From the NCBI RefSeq assembly GCF_900109755.1, contig NZ_FOAR01000007.1:1-64000 (forward strand): 64,000 nucleotides of DNA, written 5' to 3'. The translations under genes were made by a program, and so were the position numbers. The notes under the pieces were generated by a model. The model saw nothing but the letters and a program-made list of their open reading frames with translations. It had not been told where the DNA came from and did no database searches. Shown piece after piece: positions 35,694 to 44,724 of the stretch. Numbering within the stretch: position 1 is the first letter of the stretch; every line of letters starts with the position of its first letter. This DNA comes from Pseudomonas agarici (GTDB lineage Bacteria; Pseudomonadota; Gammaproteobacteria; Pseudomonadales; Pseudomonadaceae).

Positions 35694-36602
35694 ATGAACA
35701 TCGATGCTAAACCGCACAAAGTAATGCTATTTCTGTGTTTGTTCGGGTTCTTGTCTACAGGGGCGGCGGCTACTGATTCACCGCTTTCTTCAGGAGTAGA
35801 TCATCCACCTGGAGTTCGCATCTGGAGTGTTCCAGTCATTGATGCTCGTAATACGATGGTTGTTTGTATCAATTGCTCGCCTGAGCCGAGTTTCAAGTTT
35901 CCCGGTCATGAAAGCGCGCTCTCAAGCCTGGTGGCTAATAGGTACGTTGGGTCTTTGCGTGCCGCAATGTACTGGCAAGATACCGGGCATCAGATGCAGT
36001 CCAAGGCCCATTTTGACAACTGCGACTTTTCTGGCGCCGAAGAGTACATTGATCAATTGTTGAGTGAGGTGGGCACCAGAGCGAACTTTGCAAAAGAGCT
36101 AGAACTGCAAGGAAGTATGATGGCGTATGAAGCGGCACTTCAGAAAGCTTTCTTTTCTTTAGGCCAGGCGTTACATGCCGTTCAGGATTTTTATGCCCAT
36201 TCCAATTATGTTGAATTGTCCGAGGAGCAATACAGCACCTGGGCGCAGGTGCCTGCGATCAGTGTATGGACACCCGAGGGCAGGTTACGCGTGCGGGAAT
36301 TGCGCGAACATGGGCTTGTGTCGGGCTATGTCAGTTGGGGCAGTCCGAAGCGTTGTGCAATCGGCTCGCCAACCCATGGGCAACTCGCAAAGGATAGCGC
36401 CAAGGCAGGTTCGCCTGGCGCTTTGCAGAGTTCGCGTTTTCCAAATATGACTCGCTACGCCATGGCTGTGGATCTGGCTAAGAAAGACTCAGCCAATTTG
36501 ATCAAGTATGCATTTGAGAAATGGCCGATTCTGCTCAAGGCCAATGGCGGCAAAGTAGGTTTTGATGTGTTGGTCGATCGCCGCTTGCTTTCTGCGGGTT
36601 AA
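35694..36602 (+). CDS. Secreted HET-C-like protein
   Basis: This 302-residue protein has a signal peptide (about 1-26, cleaved after AAA). SKAHFDNCDFSGAEEYIDQL (103-122) and LGQALHAVQDFYAHSNYVEL (156-175) are the signature segments of the HET-C family, named for a fungal heterokaryon-incompatibility protein. The His-x3-Asp-x3-His pattern (H161, D165, H169) resembles metal sites in zinc-dependent phospholipase C. ATG at 35694 is chosen because it gives the signal peptide. The gene is less GC-rich than its neighbours and sits between two unrelated genes, suggesting transfer. A lipid- or envelope-directed activity is inference. Confidence 0.75.
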   Translation: MNIDAKPHKVMLFLCLFGFLSTGAAATDSPLSSGVDHPPGVRIWSVPVIDARNTMVVCINCSPEPSFKFPGHESALSSLVANRYVGSLRAAMYWQDTGHQMQSKAHFDNCDFSGAEEYIDQLLSEVGTRANFAKELELQGSMMAYEAALQKAFFSLGQALHAVQDFYAHSNYVELSEEQYSTWAQVPAISVWTPEGRLRVRELREHGLVSGYVSWGSPKRCAIGSPTHGQLAKDSAKAGSPGALQSSRFPNMTRYAMAVDLAKKDSANLIKYAFEKWPILLKANGGKVGFDVLVDRRLLSAG

Positions 36603-36837
36603 ATGCTGGTCGCAGGAGCCGCTCCGCGCCATGCAACATACCAGGGGCGAGACGAGAAGCCCGTGGGCGTCGACGGAGTCATGGCGATTTGCACCACCCG
36701 CCCGATTTTAGCGGCCTGGCGCCATTTTTACCGGGCAGCCTGGCTTATGTGCCTTCTGTCCGGCGTCCATGCTGGAGACGAGGCATGTCGGCCTGTTACC
36801 ATTCGCCCTTTGTTTTATCTCTATTTCGAGACCGCCC

Positions 36838-38319
36838 ATGACCACCGTTCGCACTCGCATCGCGCCATCGCCTACTGGGGACCCCCATGTTGGTACCGCC
36901 TACATCGCCTTGTTCAACTACTGCTTTGCCAAGCAGCATGGCGGTGAGTTCATTCTGCGGATCGAAGACACCGATCAGTTGCGCTCGACCCGCGAGTCCG
37001 AACAGCAGATTTTTGATGCGCTGAACTGGCTGGGCATCACCTGGGCCGAAGGCCCGGACGTGGGCGGGCCGCACGGCCCGTACCGGCAGAGCGAGCGTAG
37101 CGAGATCTACAAGCAGTACACCCAACAATTGGTCGACATGGGTCATGCCTTCCCCTGTTTTTGTACCGCCGAAGAGCTGGACCAGATGCGCGCCGAGCAG
37201 ATGGCCCGTGGCGAGACCCCACGCTACGATGGTCGTGCGCTGTTGCTGTCGAAGGACGAAGTGGCCCACCGCCTGGCGGCTGGCGAACCCCATGTGATCC
37301 GCATGAAGGTGCCGACCGAGGGCATCTGCGTGGTGCCGGACATGTTGCGCGGCGACGTCGAGATCCCCTGGGATCGCATGGATATGCAAGTGTTGATGAA
37401 GGCCGATGGCCTGCCGACCTACTTCCTGGCCAACGTGGTCGATGACCACCTGATGGGCATCACTCATGTGCTGCGTGGCGAGGAGTGGCTGCCGTCGGCG
37501 CCGAAACTGATCCTGCTCTACGAATACTTCGGCTGGGAACAGCCGCAGCTCTGCTATATGCCGCTGCTGCGCAACCCGGACAAGAGCAAGCTGTCCAAGC
37601 GCAAGAATCCGACCTCGGTCACTTTCTACGAGCGCATGGGCTTTATGCCCGAGGCCATGCTCAACTACCTGGGTCGTATGGGCTGGTCGATGCCTGACGA
37701 GCGCGAGAAGTTCTCGCTGCAGGAAATGGTCGACCACTTCGACCTGTCCCGTGTCTCTCTCGGCGGGCCGATTTTCGATATCGAGAAGCTGTCCTGGCTC
37801 AACGGCCAGTGGCTGCGCGAACTGTCGGTGGAACAGTTCGCCAGTCGCGTGCGCCATTGGGCATTGAATCCTGAGTACCTGATGCGGATCGCGCCGCTGG
37901 TCCAGGGCCGCGTCGAGACTTTCAGCCAGGTCGCGCCACTGGCGAATTTCTTCTTCGCCGGCAGCCTGGCGCTGGACGCCAAACTGTTCGAGCACAAGAA
38001 GCTCTCAGCGGATGAGGTGCGCAAGCTGATGCAATTGATCCTGTGGAAGCTGGAGAGTCTGCGCCAGTGGGAAAAGGACAGCATCACCGCCACCATCCAG
38101 GCAGTGGTCGATGCTTTGGCGCTTAAACTGCGTGATGCCATGCCGTTGATGTTCGCCTCGATTACCGGGCAGGCGAGCTCGGTGTCGGTGCTTGATGCGA
38201 TGGAAATCCTCGGCCCCGACCTGACGCGCTTCCGCCTGCGCCAGGCGCTGGACCTGCTGGGTGGCGTCTCGAAGAAAGAAAACAAGGAGTGGGAAAAGCT
38301 GCTGGGCACGATTGCCTGA
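36838..38319 (+). CDS. gltX: Glutamyl-tRNA synthetase
   Basis: This 493-residue class I synthetase charges tRNA-Glu. The N-terminus [20 protein letters not shown] holds the HIGH-equivalent [19 protein letters not shown] follows, and [11 protein letters not shown] is the KMSKS-equivalent loop. The C-terminal anticodon-binding domain ends near [14 protein letters not shown] at 36838 gives the canonical start [14 protein letters not shown]. Two tRNA-Glu genes lie just downstream on the same strand. Confidence 0.96.
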   Translation: MTTVRTRIAPSPTGDPHVGTAYIALFNYCFAKQHGGEFILRIEDTDQLRSTRESEQQIFDALNWLGITWAEGPDVGGPHGPYRQSERSEIYKQYTQQLVDMGHAFPCFCTAEELDQMRAEQMARGETPRYDGRALLLSKDEVAHRLAAGEPHVIRMKVPTEGICVVPDMLRGDVEIPWDRMDMQVLMKADGLPTYFLANVVDDHLMGITHVLRGEEWLPSAPKLILLYEYFGWEQPQLCYMPLLRNPDKSKLSKRKNPTSVTFYERMGFMPEAMLNYLGRMGWSMPDEREKFSLQEMVDHFDLSRVSLGGPIFDIEKLSWLNGQWLRELSVEQFASRVRHWALNPEYLMRIAPLVQGRVETFSQVAPLANFFFAGSLALDAKLFEHKKLSADEVRKLMQLILWKLESLRQWEKDSITATIQAVVDALALKLRDAMPLMFASITGQASSVSVLDAMEILGPDLTRFRLRQALDLLGGVSKKENKEWEKLLGTIA

Positions 38320-38446
38320 GTCCGTGGCCGCCACGCCACTGCGGTTTCATTGGCAGGAGGCGTGGCCGCCACCCCCCGGTTTTTCGCAGAGGCCGGTAAG
38401 TGATTGTTATCCCGGAAAATTTCTTTGAAAATTGTTTAAAAAAAAT

Positions 38447-38475
38447 TTGACAGGGAAGTAGGTCACACTTAATAT
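38447..38475 (+). promoter_or_regulatory. Strong sigma-70 promoter for the Ala/Glu tRNA cluster
   Basis: TTGACA (38447-38452) and TAATAT (38470-38475) are separated by 17 bases and preceded by an A/T-rich UP-like tract (38412-38446). The start point would be about 60 bases before the first tRNA-Ala. Confidence 0.8.
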
Positions 38476-38541
38476 GCGCCCCGTCCACAAGACAACACGC
38501 AAACAGGGCAGCCATAGCGCTGTGGCGTGAGTGTTGAATGT

Positions 38542-38617
<76 letters not shown>

Positions 38618-38703
38618 ATTTAGAGGTCGCAGGGTAGGCTAGACTGCTCTGGGGCTTGTACCGAAAGATCGGAATCAACACCGATCAGGTACACAAGGGT
38701 TAC

Positions 38704-38779
38704 GTCCCCTTCGTCTAGTGGCCTAGGACACCGCCCTTTCACGGCGGTAACAGGGGTTCGAGTCCCCTAGGGGACGCCA
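38704..38779 (+). tRNA. tRNA-Glu (TTC), copy 1
   Basis: A 76-base cloverleaf starts GTCCCCTTCGTCTAGTGG and ends in encoded CCA. The anticodon loop CTTTCAC gives TTC. The T-arm GGGGTTCGAGTCCCC is perfect. Confidence 0.97.
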
Positions 38780-38835
38780 GCTTTACAGAAGTGATAGCGC
38801 AAATTGCCGTCACTCCGCCGCGAGGCGAAAAACCT

Positions 38836-38911
<76 letters not shown>

Positions 38912-38991
38912 AATTTACAGTTCAGGGCCTGGCCACACTGGCCTTGAATTGATCGGTATTGAGTGCCGATCAGCTGTATAGAAGGGTTTGT

Positions 38992-39067
38992 GTCCCCTTC
39001 GTCTAGTGGCCTAGGACACCGCCCTTTCACGGCGGTAACAGGGGTTCGAGTCCCCTAGGGGACGCCA
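38992..39067 (+). tRNA. tRNA-Glu (TTC), copy 2
   Basis: This copy is identical to the copy at 38704, with encoded CCA. It is the last tRNA of the cluster; a terminator follows within 30 bases. Confidence 0.97.
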
Positions 39068-39093
39068 CGATTGCCCGCTTTGCGGGATTTTAT

Positions 39094-39128
39094 AAGGGTC
39101 ATTCACTTATTGAATGGCCCTTTTGTTT
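39094..39128 (+). terminator. Intrinsic terminator of the tRNA cluster
   Basis: AAGGGTCATTCA (39094-39105) pairs with TGAATGGCCCTT (39111-39122), with one G-T pair, followed by TTGTTT. Confidence 0.8.
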
Positions 39129-39291
39129 GTCTGGCGTTTGACCTTTTCGCGCTGAATTCCGTTTTTGTTGCACGCCGCCCAGTCGGCGGCGCTCTGACAG
39201 GTTGCACCTCTGGTCCGAGGTGGCACGCAATGAGCACTTTGGGCTGGATCCGTTACACTGCCCCGGTCTTTGAATTGACCGGGAGTGATAC

Positions 39292-39726
39292 ATGAGCTGG
39301 GATCTGGCGACACCCTTCACCCTCGACCTGCAGGTGGCCGCCGAGGACATCGACGGCCTCGGGCACGCCAATAACGCGGCGTATGTCACCTGGCTGGAAC
39401 GTTGTGCCTGGCGTCATTCGCAGCGCCTGGGGCTGGACCTGGCCGAGTATCGCCGGCTGGACCGAGCGATGGCGGTGGTGCGCCACGAGATCGATTACCT
39501 GGCGCCAGCCTATGAAGGCGACGAACTGCAACTGGCGACCTGGATCGTCGAGTGGGACCGGCGCCTGAAAATGACTCGCCGGTTCCAACTGGTCCGTCCC
39601 AGCGACAACCTGACGCTGTTGCGCGCGCAAACCACCTTTGTTTGCATCGAGCTGTCCAGTGGCCGGCCCAAGCGCATGCCGGCGGAGTTTCTCGAAGGCT
39701 ATGGTTCGGCGGTGCAGCCGGTCTGA
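39292..39726 (+). CDS. Acyl-CoA thioesterase, 4HBT (YbgC-like) family
   Basis: This 144-residue hotdog-fold protein contains AEDIDGLGHANNAAYVTWLE, where the Asp that begins the family signature (DxxGHVNNxxY-like) marks the active site. EIDYLAPAYEGDELQLATWI follows in the central strands. It probably hydrolyses short- or medium-chain acyl-CoA; the substrate is unknown. It is a single gene between the tRNA terminator and dusC. Confidence 0.85.
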   Translation: MSWDLATPFTLDLQVAAEDIDGLGHANNAAYVTWLERCAWRHSQRLGLDLAEYRRLDRAMAVVRHEIDYLAPAYEGDELQLATWIVEWDRRLKMTRRFQLVRPSDNLTLLRAQTTFVCIELSSGRPKRMPAEFLEGYGSAVQPV

Positions 39727-39802
39727 GGAGGTACCGGTTTACGCAAGAAGCCCGTAAACTGCCGCCCTTTTTCTGTGACCGCTTTTTTCGATGAGAGTAC
39801 CG

Positions 39803-40762
39803 ATGCAAATTGCCCTGGCGCCCATGGAGGGATTGGTCGACAACATCCTGCGCGATGTCCTGACTCGGGTTGGCGGCATCGACTGGTGTGTCACCGAGTT
39901 TATCCGGGTCAATGACTCGCTGTTGATGCCAGCCTATTTCCACAAGTTCGCCCCCGAATTGCTGAGCGAAGCCCGGACCGCTGCCGGCGTGCCGCTGCGG
40001 GTGCAGTTACTGGGTTCCGATCCGGTGTGCCTGGCGGAAAATGCGGCATTGGCGTGTGAGCTGGGGTCGCAGGTCATCGACCTGAACTTCGGTTGTCCGG
40101 CCAAAACGGTGAACAAGTCCCGGGGCGGGGCGGTGCTGCTCAAGGAGCCGGAACTGCTCAACAGTATCGTCGAGCAGGTGCGCCGGGCGGTGCCTGCGCA
40201 TATCCCGGTGACGGCGAAGATGCGCCTGGGCTTCGACAGCCCGGATGGTGCGCTGGTCTGCGGCATCGCTCTGGCCGAAGGCGGCGCATCGCAGATTGTC
40301 GTGCACGCACGAACCAAGGTCGACGGCTACAAGCCACCGGCTCATTGGGAGTGGGTGGCGCGGGTACAGGAAGTGGTCAAGGTGCCGGTGTTCGCCAATG
40401 GCGATATCTGGTCGGTGGAAGATTGGCGGCGTTGCCGCGAAGTCAGCGGCGCCGAGGACTTCATGCTCGGTCGCGGCCTGGTGTCACGCCCGGACCTGGC
40501 CCGACAGATCGTGGCGGCGCGGGCTGGCGAGGAGGTGGTCGAGATGAGCTGGGCCGACCTGCAACCGTTGATCCGCGACTTCTGGGCACAAGTGGTCACG
40601 CAACTGACGCCACGCCAGGCGCCCGGCCGCCTGAAGCAGTGGCTGGCGATGTTGACCCGCAATTACCCGCAGGCCGTCGAGCTGTTCAATACCGTGCGCC
40701 GGGAGACCGATTGCGACGCGGTCGGGCGCCTGGTGAATGCGCCGCTGCCTGAAGTCGCTTGA
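39803..40762 (+). CDS. dusC: tRNA-dihydrouridine(16) synthase DusC
   Basis: This 319-residue FMN enzyme reduces uridine 16 in t[43 protein letters not shown] (catalytic Cys in GCPAK), [10 protein letters not shown] and the later [13 protein letters not shown] are the expected segments. The start at 39803 makes the N-terminus match DusC; a start 12 bases earlier is also possible. The C-terminal extension typical of the DusC subgroup is present ([19 protein letters not shown]). Confidence 0.9.
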   Translation: MQIALAPMEGLVDNILRDVLTRVGGIDWCVTEFIRVNDSLLMPAYFHKFAPELLSEARTAAGVPLRVQLLGSDPVCLAENAALACELGSQVIDLNFGCPAKTVNKSRGGAVLLKEPELLNSIVEQVRRAVPAHIPVTAKMRLGFDSPDGALVCGIALAEGGASQIVVHARTKVDGYKPPAHWEWVARVQEVVKVPVFANGDIWSVEDWRRCREVSGAEDFMLGRGLVSRPDLARQIVAARAGEEVVEMSWADLQPLIRDFWAQVVTQLTPRQAPGRLKQWLAMLTRNYPQAVELFNTVRRETDCDAVGRLVNAPLPEVA

Positions 40763-40780
40763 AAAAAATCTGCACACTCT

Positions 40781-40809
40781 CTTGAAATGCATGGCGGTGC
40801 TCCTATCTA
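40781..40809 (+). promoter_or_regulatory. Probable sigma-32 heat-shock promoter
   Basis: CTTGAA (40781-40786) and CTCCTATCTA (about 40800-40809) are separated by 13 bases, matching the sigma-32 pattern CTTGAA-N13-15-CCCCATnTA fairly well. It precedes the small heat-shock gene. Confidence 0.6.
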
Positions 40810-40814
40810 AGGAG

Positions 40815-40876
40815 TACGCGATGCCGAATTCGGGTCGCGGCTAAAACCACTCGCTGAACTTCAGGAGATTGACATG
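40815..40876 (+). promoter_or_regulatory. Probable ROSE-type RNA thermometer in the hsp20 leader
   Basis: The leader folds into CGCGA-TG-CCG-AATT-CGG-G-TCGCG (about 40818-40840). A second short hairpin near the start codon places TCGCT (40851-40855) opposite the Shine-Dalgarno AGGAG (40863-40867). The UYGCU motif facing the ribosome site is the hallmark of ROSE elements, and Pseudomonas ibpA leaders are known to contain one. Melting at high temperature would free the ribosome site. Identity is inferred from motif and gene. Confidence 0.6.
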
Positions 40877-41323
40877 ACTACTGCATTTTCCCTGGCTCCA
40901 CTGTTCCGTTCTTCCGTCGGCTTCGACCGTTTCAACGATCTGTTCGAAACCGCGCTGCGCAATGAGCCGGGCAGCAGCTACCCCCCATACAACGTCGAGA
41001 AACACGGCGAAGATCAGTACCGCATCGTCGTCGCGGCAGCCGGTTTCCAGGAAGAAGACCTGGAGCTGCAAGTCGAAAAAGGCGTGCTGACTGTCAGTGG
41101 CGGCAAACGTGAGCCCAAGGCTGAAAGCGTCAGCTACCTGCATCAGGGTATCGCCCAGCGCGCCTTCAAGTTATCGTTCCGCCTGGCCGACCATATCGAG
41201 GTCAAGGCCGCTGGCTTGAGCAACGGCCTGTTGAATATCGACCTGTTGCGGGTCGTGCCGGAAGAGGCGAAAGCCAAGCGCATCCCGATCAACGGCGCGC
41301 AACAAGCGGCTTTGCAGCACTAA
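40874..41323 (+). CDS. ibpA: Small heat-shock protein (Hsp20/IbpA type)
   Basis: This 149-residue holdase has a short N-terminal arm (PLFRSSVGFDRFNDLFE). The alpha-crystallin domain at about 36-125 (YPPYNVEKHGEDQYRIVVAA, GVLTVSGGKRE, LSFRLADHIEV) is followed by a C-terminal RIPI tail motif in KRIPINGAQ. It keeps heat-denatured proteins refoldable. The start follows AGGAG. The sigma-32 promoter and RNA thermometer upstream give two layers of heat control. A strong terminator follows. Confidence 0.93.
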   Translation: MTTAFSLAPLFRSSVGFDRFNDLFETALRNEPGSSYPPYNVEKHGEDQYRIVVAAAGFQEEDLELQVEKGVLTVSGGKREPKAESVSYLHQGIAQRAFKLSFRLADHIEVKAAGLSNGLLNIDLLRVVPEEAKAKRIPINGAQQAALQH

Positions 41324-41340
41324 GCGCAAGCCCACAAGAC

Positions 41341-41366
41341 CAGAACCCCGCTTCGGCGGGGTTCTG
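41341..41366. terminator. Intrinsic terminator after hsp20
   Basis: CAGAACCCCGC pairs with GCGGGGTTCTG around TTCG: an 11-bp perfect stem with a stable tetraloop. It lies between the convergent stops of hsp20 and the GGDEF-EAL gene and can serve both. Confidence 0.85.
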
Positions 41367-41370
41367 TGTT

Positions 41371-44300
41371 TCAGGGGATGCTGGTCAGCAGCTTCCTGAA
41401 TTCCTCCATGGGCAATGGCCGGCTGTGTAGGTAGCCCTGGTACAGGTGACAGCCCAGCCCCTCAAGGAATACCAGTTGTTCGGCCAGTTCCACGCCTTCG
41501 GCAATCACCGTCAGCCCGAGGCTGCGAGCCATGGCGACAATCGCACGGATGATCTCCGCGTCGTTGGGGTCATGGGTCGCATCACGGACAAACGACTGGT
41601 CGATTTTCAGCGCGTCCACCGGCAAGCGCTTGAGATAGGTGAGTGACGAATAGCCGGTGCCGAAATCATCCATGGCGAAACTGACGCCGATCTTGTTCAG
41701 GCGACGCATCTTGCTGATGGTGTCTTCCATGTTCTGGATCACGATGCCTTCGGTGATTTCCAGCTTGAGTATCGATGACGGCACGTTGTGCCGCACCAGC
41801 GTGTGTTGCACGCGCTCGACGAAGTCGGCCTGGCGGAACTGGCGCGGGCTGATGTTCACGCACAGGCTGAAGGAGCGTGGGATCAGCCCGTCGCGCAGCA
41901 GCACGCCAAACGCCTCGCAAGCATGATCGAGGATCCAGGTGCCGACCTCCAGGATCAATCCGCTGTCTTCCAGCACTTTGATGAACTCGGTGGGCGATTG
42001 CGCGCCCAGCTCGGGGTGATGCCAACGCACCAGGGCTTCGGCGCCGACAATGCTGTTGTCGCGGGCGTCGACCTGGGGCTGGAAGTGCACGCTGAATTCG
42101 CCCCGGGAAAGCGCCTGGCGCAAGTCGTTTTCCACGCGCAGGCGTTCGCTGGCGGCCTTCTGCATGGTGCTGTGGAACATCTGGGTGATATTGCGTCCGG
42201 AGTCCTTGGCCCGATACAGCGCGATATCGGCGCGCTTGAGCAGGTCGGCAGGGGTTGAGCCGTGGTCTGGGATAAGGGCCACGCCGATGCTCGGGGTCAC
42301 CTGCAAGCGGTGGCCGTCGAGAAACATCGGCTCGGCCAGTAGCTCACGGATCGTGTCCGCCAGATCGCGGACCTTCTGCGTGACTTCACTACGCGAGCCA
42401 TCGAGGCCGCTGAGCAATACCACGAATTCGTCACCGCCGAGACGGGCCACGGTGTCCTCGGTGCGCACGCTGGCTTCCAGGCGCGCGGTGACCACCTTGA
42501 GCACCGTATCGCCGACCGGATGACCGAGGGAATCGTTAATGTGTTTGAAGTGGTCCAGGTCGAGGAACAGCAGGGCGCCGCGCAGGTGGTGCTGCTTGAG
42601 CAGGGCGATCTGCTGGCTCAGGCGATCCATCAACAGAGCACGGTTGGGCAGGTTGGTTAGCGAGTCGTGGTAGGCCAGATGACGAATCTGCGCCTGGGCG
42701 TTCTTGAGTAGGCTGATATCGCGGGCGGTCAGCAGCAGGCAGGCGGTTTCGTTGAGGGTGATGGGCTCGACCGAGAGCTCCACCGTCAGCACATCGCCGC
42801 GTTTGTTGCGCCCGAGCATATCGCGATGGTGGACGTGGCCCCTTTCCTTGAGTTCGTTGAGCAGGGCGGTACGCTGTTTGTGGTCGGCCCAGATACCGAG
42901 TTCATACACGGTACGCCCGATCACCTCGCTGCTGGTGTAGCCGGTCAGCCGGCAGAAACCGTCGTTGACCTCCAGATAGCGCCCGCTATCGCGCTCGGTG
43001 ATGATGATGGCGTCGGGACTGGAGTGAAAGGCTTTGGCGAATTTCTCCTCGCTCGCCTTGAGCGCGGCCGCGGCCCGTTGCTGCTGAGTGATGTCATGCA
43101 GGGTGGTGACGATGCAGGGTTGTTCCTCGACCACGATCTGCCGGCTGATGATCACACAGGTCAGGGCCTGGCCGCTCTTGTGGTGGACGATGACCGCCAC
43201 ATTGTTCAGCGCCTTGTCGCGGATTAGCTGTTGGATGCGGTACAGGCGCTTGTCCGAGTCGTCCCAGAGGCCGATCTGTTGTGCGCTGCGATGGCGGATC
43301 TCGTCGATGTTCCAGCCAAAGGTCTGGGTGAACGCCGAGTTGATCTCGATAAACTGTCCGCTGTCCTGTAGGGTCACGCAAATCGGATCGGGGCTGGCCT
43401 GGAACAGGCTGGCGAACTTCTCTTCCGACGCCTGCAGGCGCCTTTCGCGCTCGACCTGCTCGGTGATATCGAGCAGGGTGCCGGCCATGCGCAGCGGGTT
43501 GCCCTCGCTGTCGAGGTAGAGCCGGGCACGGCTTTCCAGGTAGCGCGAGGTGCCGTTTTCCAACTGCACCCGGTAGGTCAGTTGGTAGTTGCCCTCCGGG
43601 CCTTCGCGCAGGCTGCGATAGGCCTGGCGCATATTGTCGCGTTCTTCGGTAGGAACGCTGTCGAAGAACGCGTCGAAGGGCTCATGGAACGGCTGTGGCT
43701 CCCGACCGTGCAACTGCGCCGCCCGCGCCGAACCATAGAGCATGCCGCTGGGGATATGCCAGTCCCAGGTCCCCAGTTGGGCCGAATTCAGCGCCAGATC
43801 GAGGCGTTCCTGGCTGTCCTTGAGCGCTTGCTCGGCATTTTTCTGTTCGGTGGTGTCGAGAAAGGTGCTGAGCAGGTAGGCCTGCCCTTCCAGTTCGACC
43901 CGCTGGGCACTGAGGATGCCGTCGTGAATTCGCCCGTTGCTACCGCGCAGTTGTACTTCCTGGCTAACCGACTCGCCCTTGGCCCGCAGGGATTTGACCA
44001 ACCGCTCGCGCTCTTCGGGATGCACCCACAAGTCCAGCTCGACGGTGGTCAGGCCGATTACCTGGCGCGCCGGCCAGCCGAACAGGCTTTCGAAATACTG
44101 GTTGGCCTCACTGATCAGGCCATCTTCCTCGCGAGTCAGCAACACCATGTTCGGACACAGGTGGAACAGCGTGGCAAAGCGCTTTTCCGAGCTGCTAAGG
44201 GCGTGTTCGCGCTGGCGCTGGTGAGTGATTTCGCGGATCACGCCGATCATCCGTGGCTTGCCGCTCTTGTCCGGCAGCAGGCTACCATTGACCTCCAGCC

Positions 44301-44655
44301 AGTGCAGGCTGCCGTCCGGCCACTGAATGCGATGACGCATCGCCTGTTCCAGTGGCTCTCCGGCCAGCACGGCATGAAAGGCTCGCACTGTACGGGCACG
44401 GTCCTCGGCCGGCAGCAGTTCAAGGTAGTCGAGGTCCTTGGGCAGCGGCTGGTGGGGGTCGAAGCCAAACAGCGCCTGAGTGCCACGGGACCAACTGATC
44501 AGACCGCTTTCGATGTCCCAATACCAGGCCCCGAGACGCGCACCATTGAGGGCGGCCAATAATTGTGGTGCGCTTTCCCAGCTCTTTTCCGATTCGTTGG
44601 GGTCAAGGGCATGGATGCGTGGCAATGGCGGAATACGGCTAGCATGCTTGGGCAT
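41371..44655 (-). CDS. Multi-PAS GGDEF-EAL protein (cyclic di-GMP turnover)
   Basis: This 1094-residue protein has no membrane segments. Five PAS/PAC sensor domains cover about 32-655. A GGDEF domain follows, with intact RLGGDEFVVLL (GGDEF at about 740) and an RxxD inhibitory site (RTED) five residues earlier. The EAL domain (VGAEALVRW at about 870) has DDFGTGYSSL and TVIAEGVELAEQL, so phosphodiesterase residues also look intact. It could make or degrade cyclic di-GMP; direction cannot be read from sequence. ATG at 44655 is used; TTG at 44658 is the alternative. Cytosolic PAS arrays imply redox, oxygen or ligand sensing. Confidence 0.92.
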   Translation of the reverse strand: MPKHASRIPPLPRIHALDPNESEKSWESAPQLLAALNGARLGAWYWDIESGLISWSRGTQALFGFDPHQPLPKDLDYLELLPAEDRARTVRAFHAVLAGEPLEQAMRHRIQWPDGSLHWLEVNGSLLPDKSGKPRMIGVIREITHQRQREHALSSSEKRFATLFHLCPNMVLLTREEDGLISEANQYFESLFGWPARQVIGLTTVELDLWVHPEERERLVKSLRAKGESVSQEVQLRGSNGRIHDGILSAQRVELEGQAYLLSTFLDTTEQKNAEQALKDSQERLDLALNSAQLGTWDWHIPSGMLYGSARAAQLHGREPQPFHEPFDAFFDSVPTEERDNMRQAYRSLREGPEGNYQLTYRVQLENGTSRYLESRARLYLDSEGNPLRMAGTLLDITEQVERERRLQASEEKFASLFQASPDPICVTLQDSGQFIEINSAFTQTFGWNIDEIRHRSAQQIGLWDDSDKRLYRIQQLIRDKALNNVAVIVHHKSGQALTCVIISRQIVVEEQPCIVTTLHDITQQQRAAAALKASEEKFAKAFHSSPDAIIITERDSGRYLEVNDGFCRLTGYTSSEVIGRTVYELGIWADHKQRTALLNELKERGHVHHRDMLGRNKRGDVLTVELSVEPITLNETACLLLTARDISLLKNAQAQIRHLAYHDSLTNLPNRALLMDRLSQQIALLKQHHLRGALLFLDLDHFKHINDSLGHPVGDTVLKVVTARLEASVRTEDTVARLGGDEFVVLLSGLDGSRSEVTQKVRDLADTIRELLAEPMFLDGHRLQVTPSIGVALIPDHGSTPADLLKRADIALYRAKDSGRNITQMFHSTMQKAASERLRVENDLRQALSRGEFSVHFQPQVDARDNSIVGAEALVRWHHPELGAQSPTEFIKVLEDSGLILEVGTWILDHACEAFGVLLRDGLIPRSFSLCVNISPRQFRQADFVERVQHTLVRHNVPSSILKLEITEGIVIQNMEDTISKMRRLNKIGVSFAMDDFGTGYSSLTYLKRLPVDALKIDQSFVRDATHDPNDAEIIRAIVAMARSLGLTVIAEGVELAEQLVFLEGLGCHLYQGYLHSRPLPMEEFRKLLTSIP

Positions 44656-44724
44656 CAACAGCAGTCCTTGGGATGAAAGGAATGTTTTTGCTGCAAAGAC
44701 CTGATGGGGTCAGCCAGCTCCGAC

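Noticed and set aside
40821-40844. Seven-codon frame with a good ribosome site in the hsp20 leader
   Set aside because: It coincides with the stem of a hairpin in the presumed RNA thermometer, so the frame may be incidental; kept only as a note under that finding.
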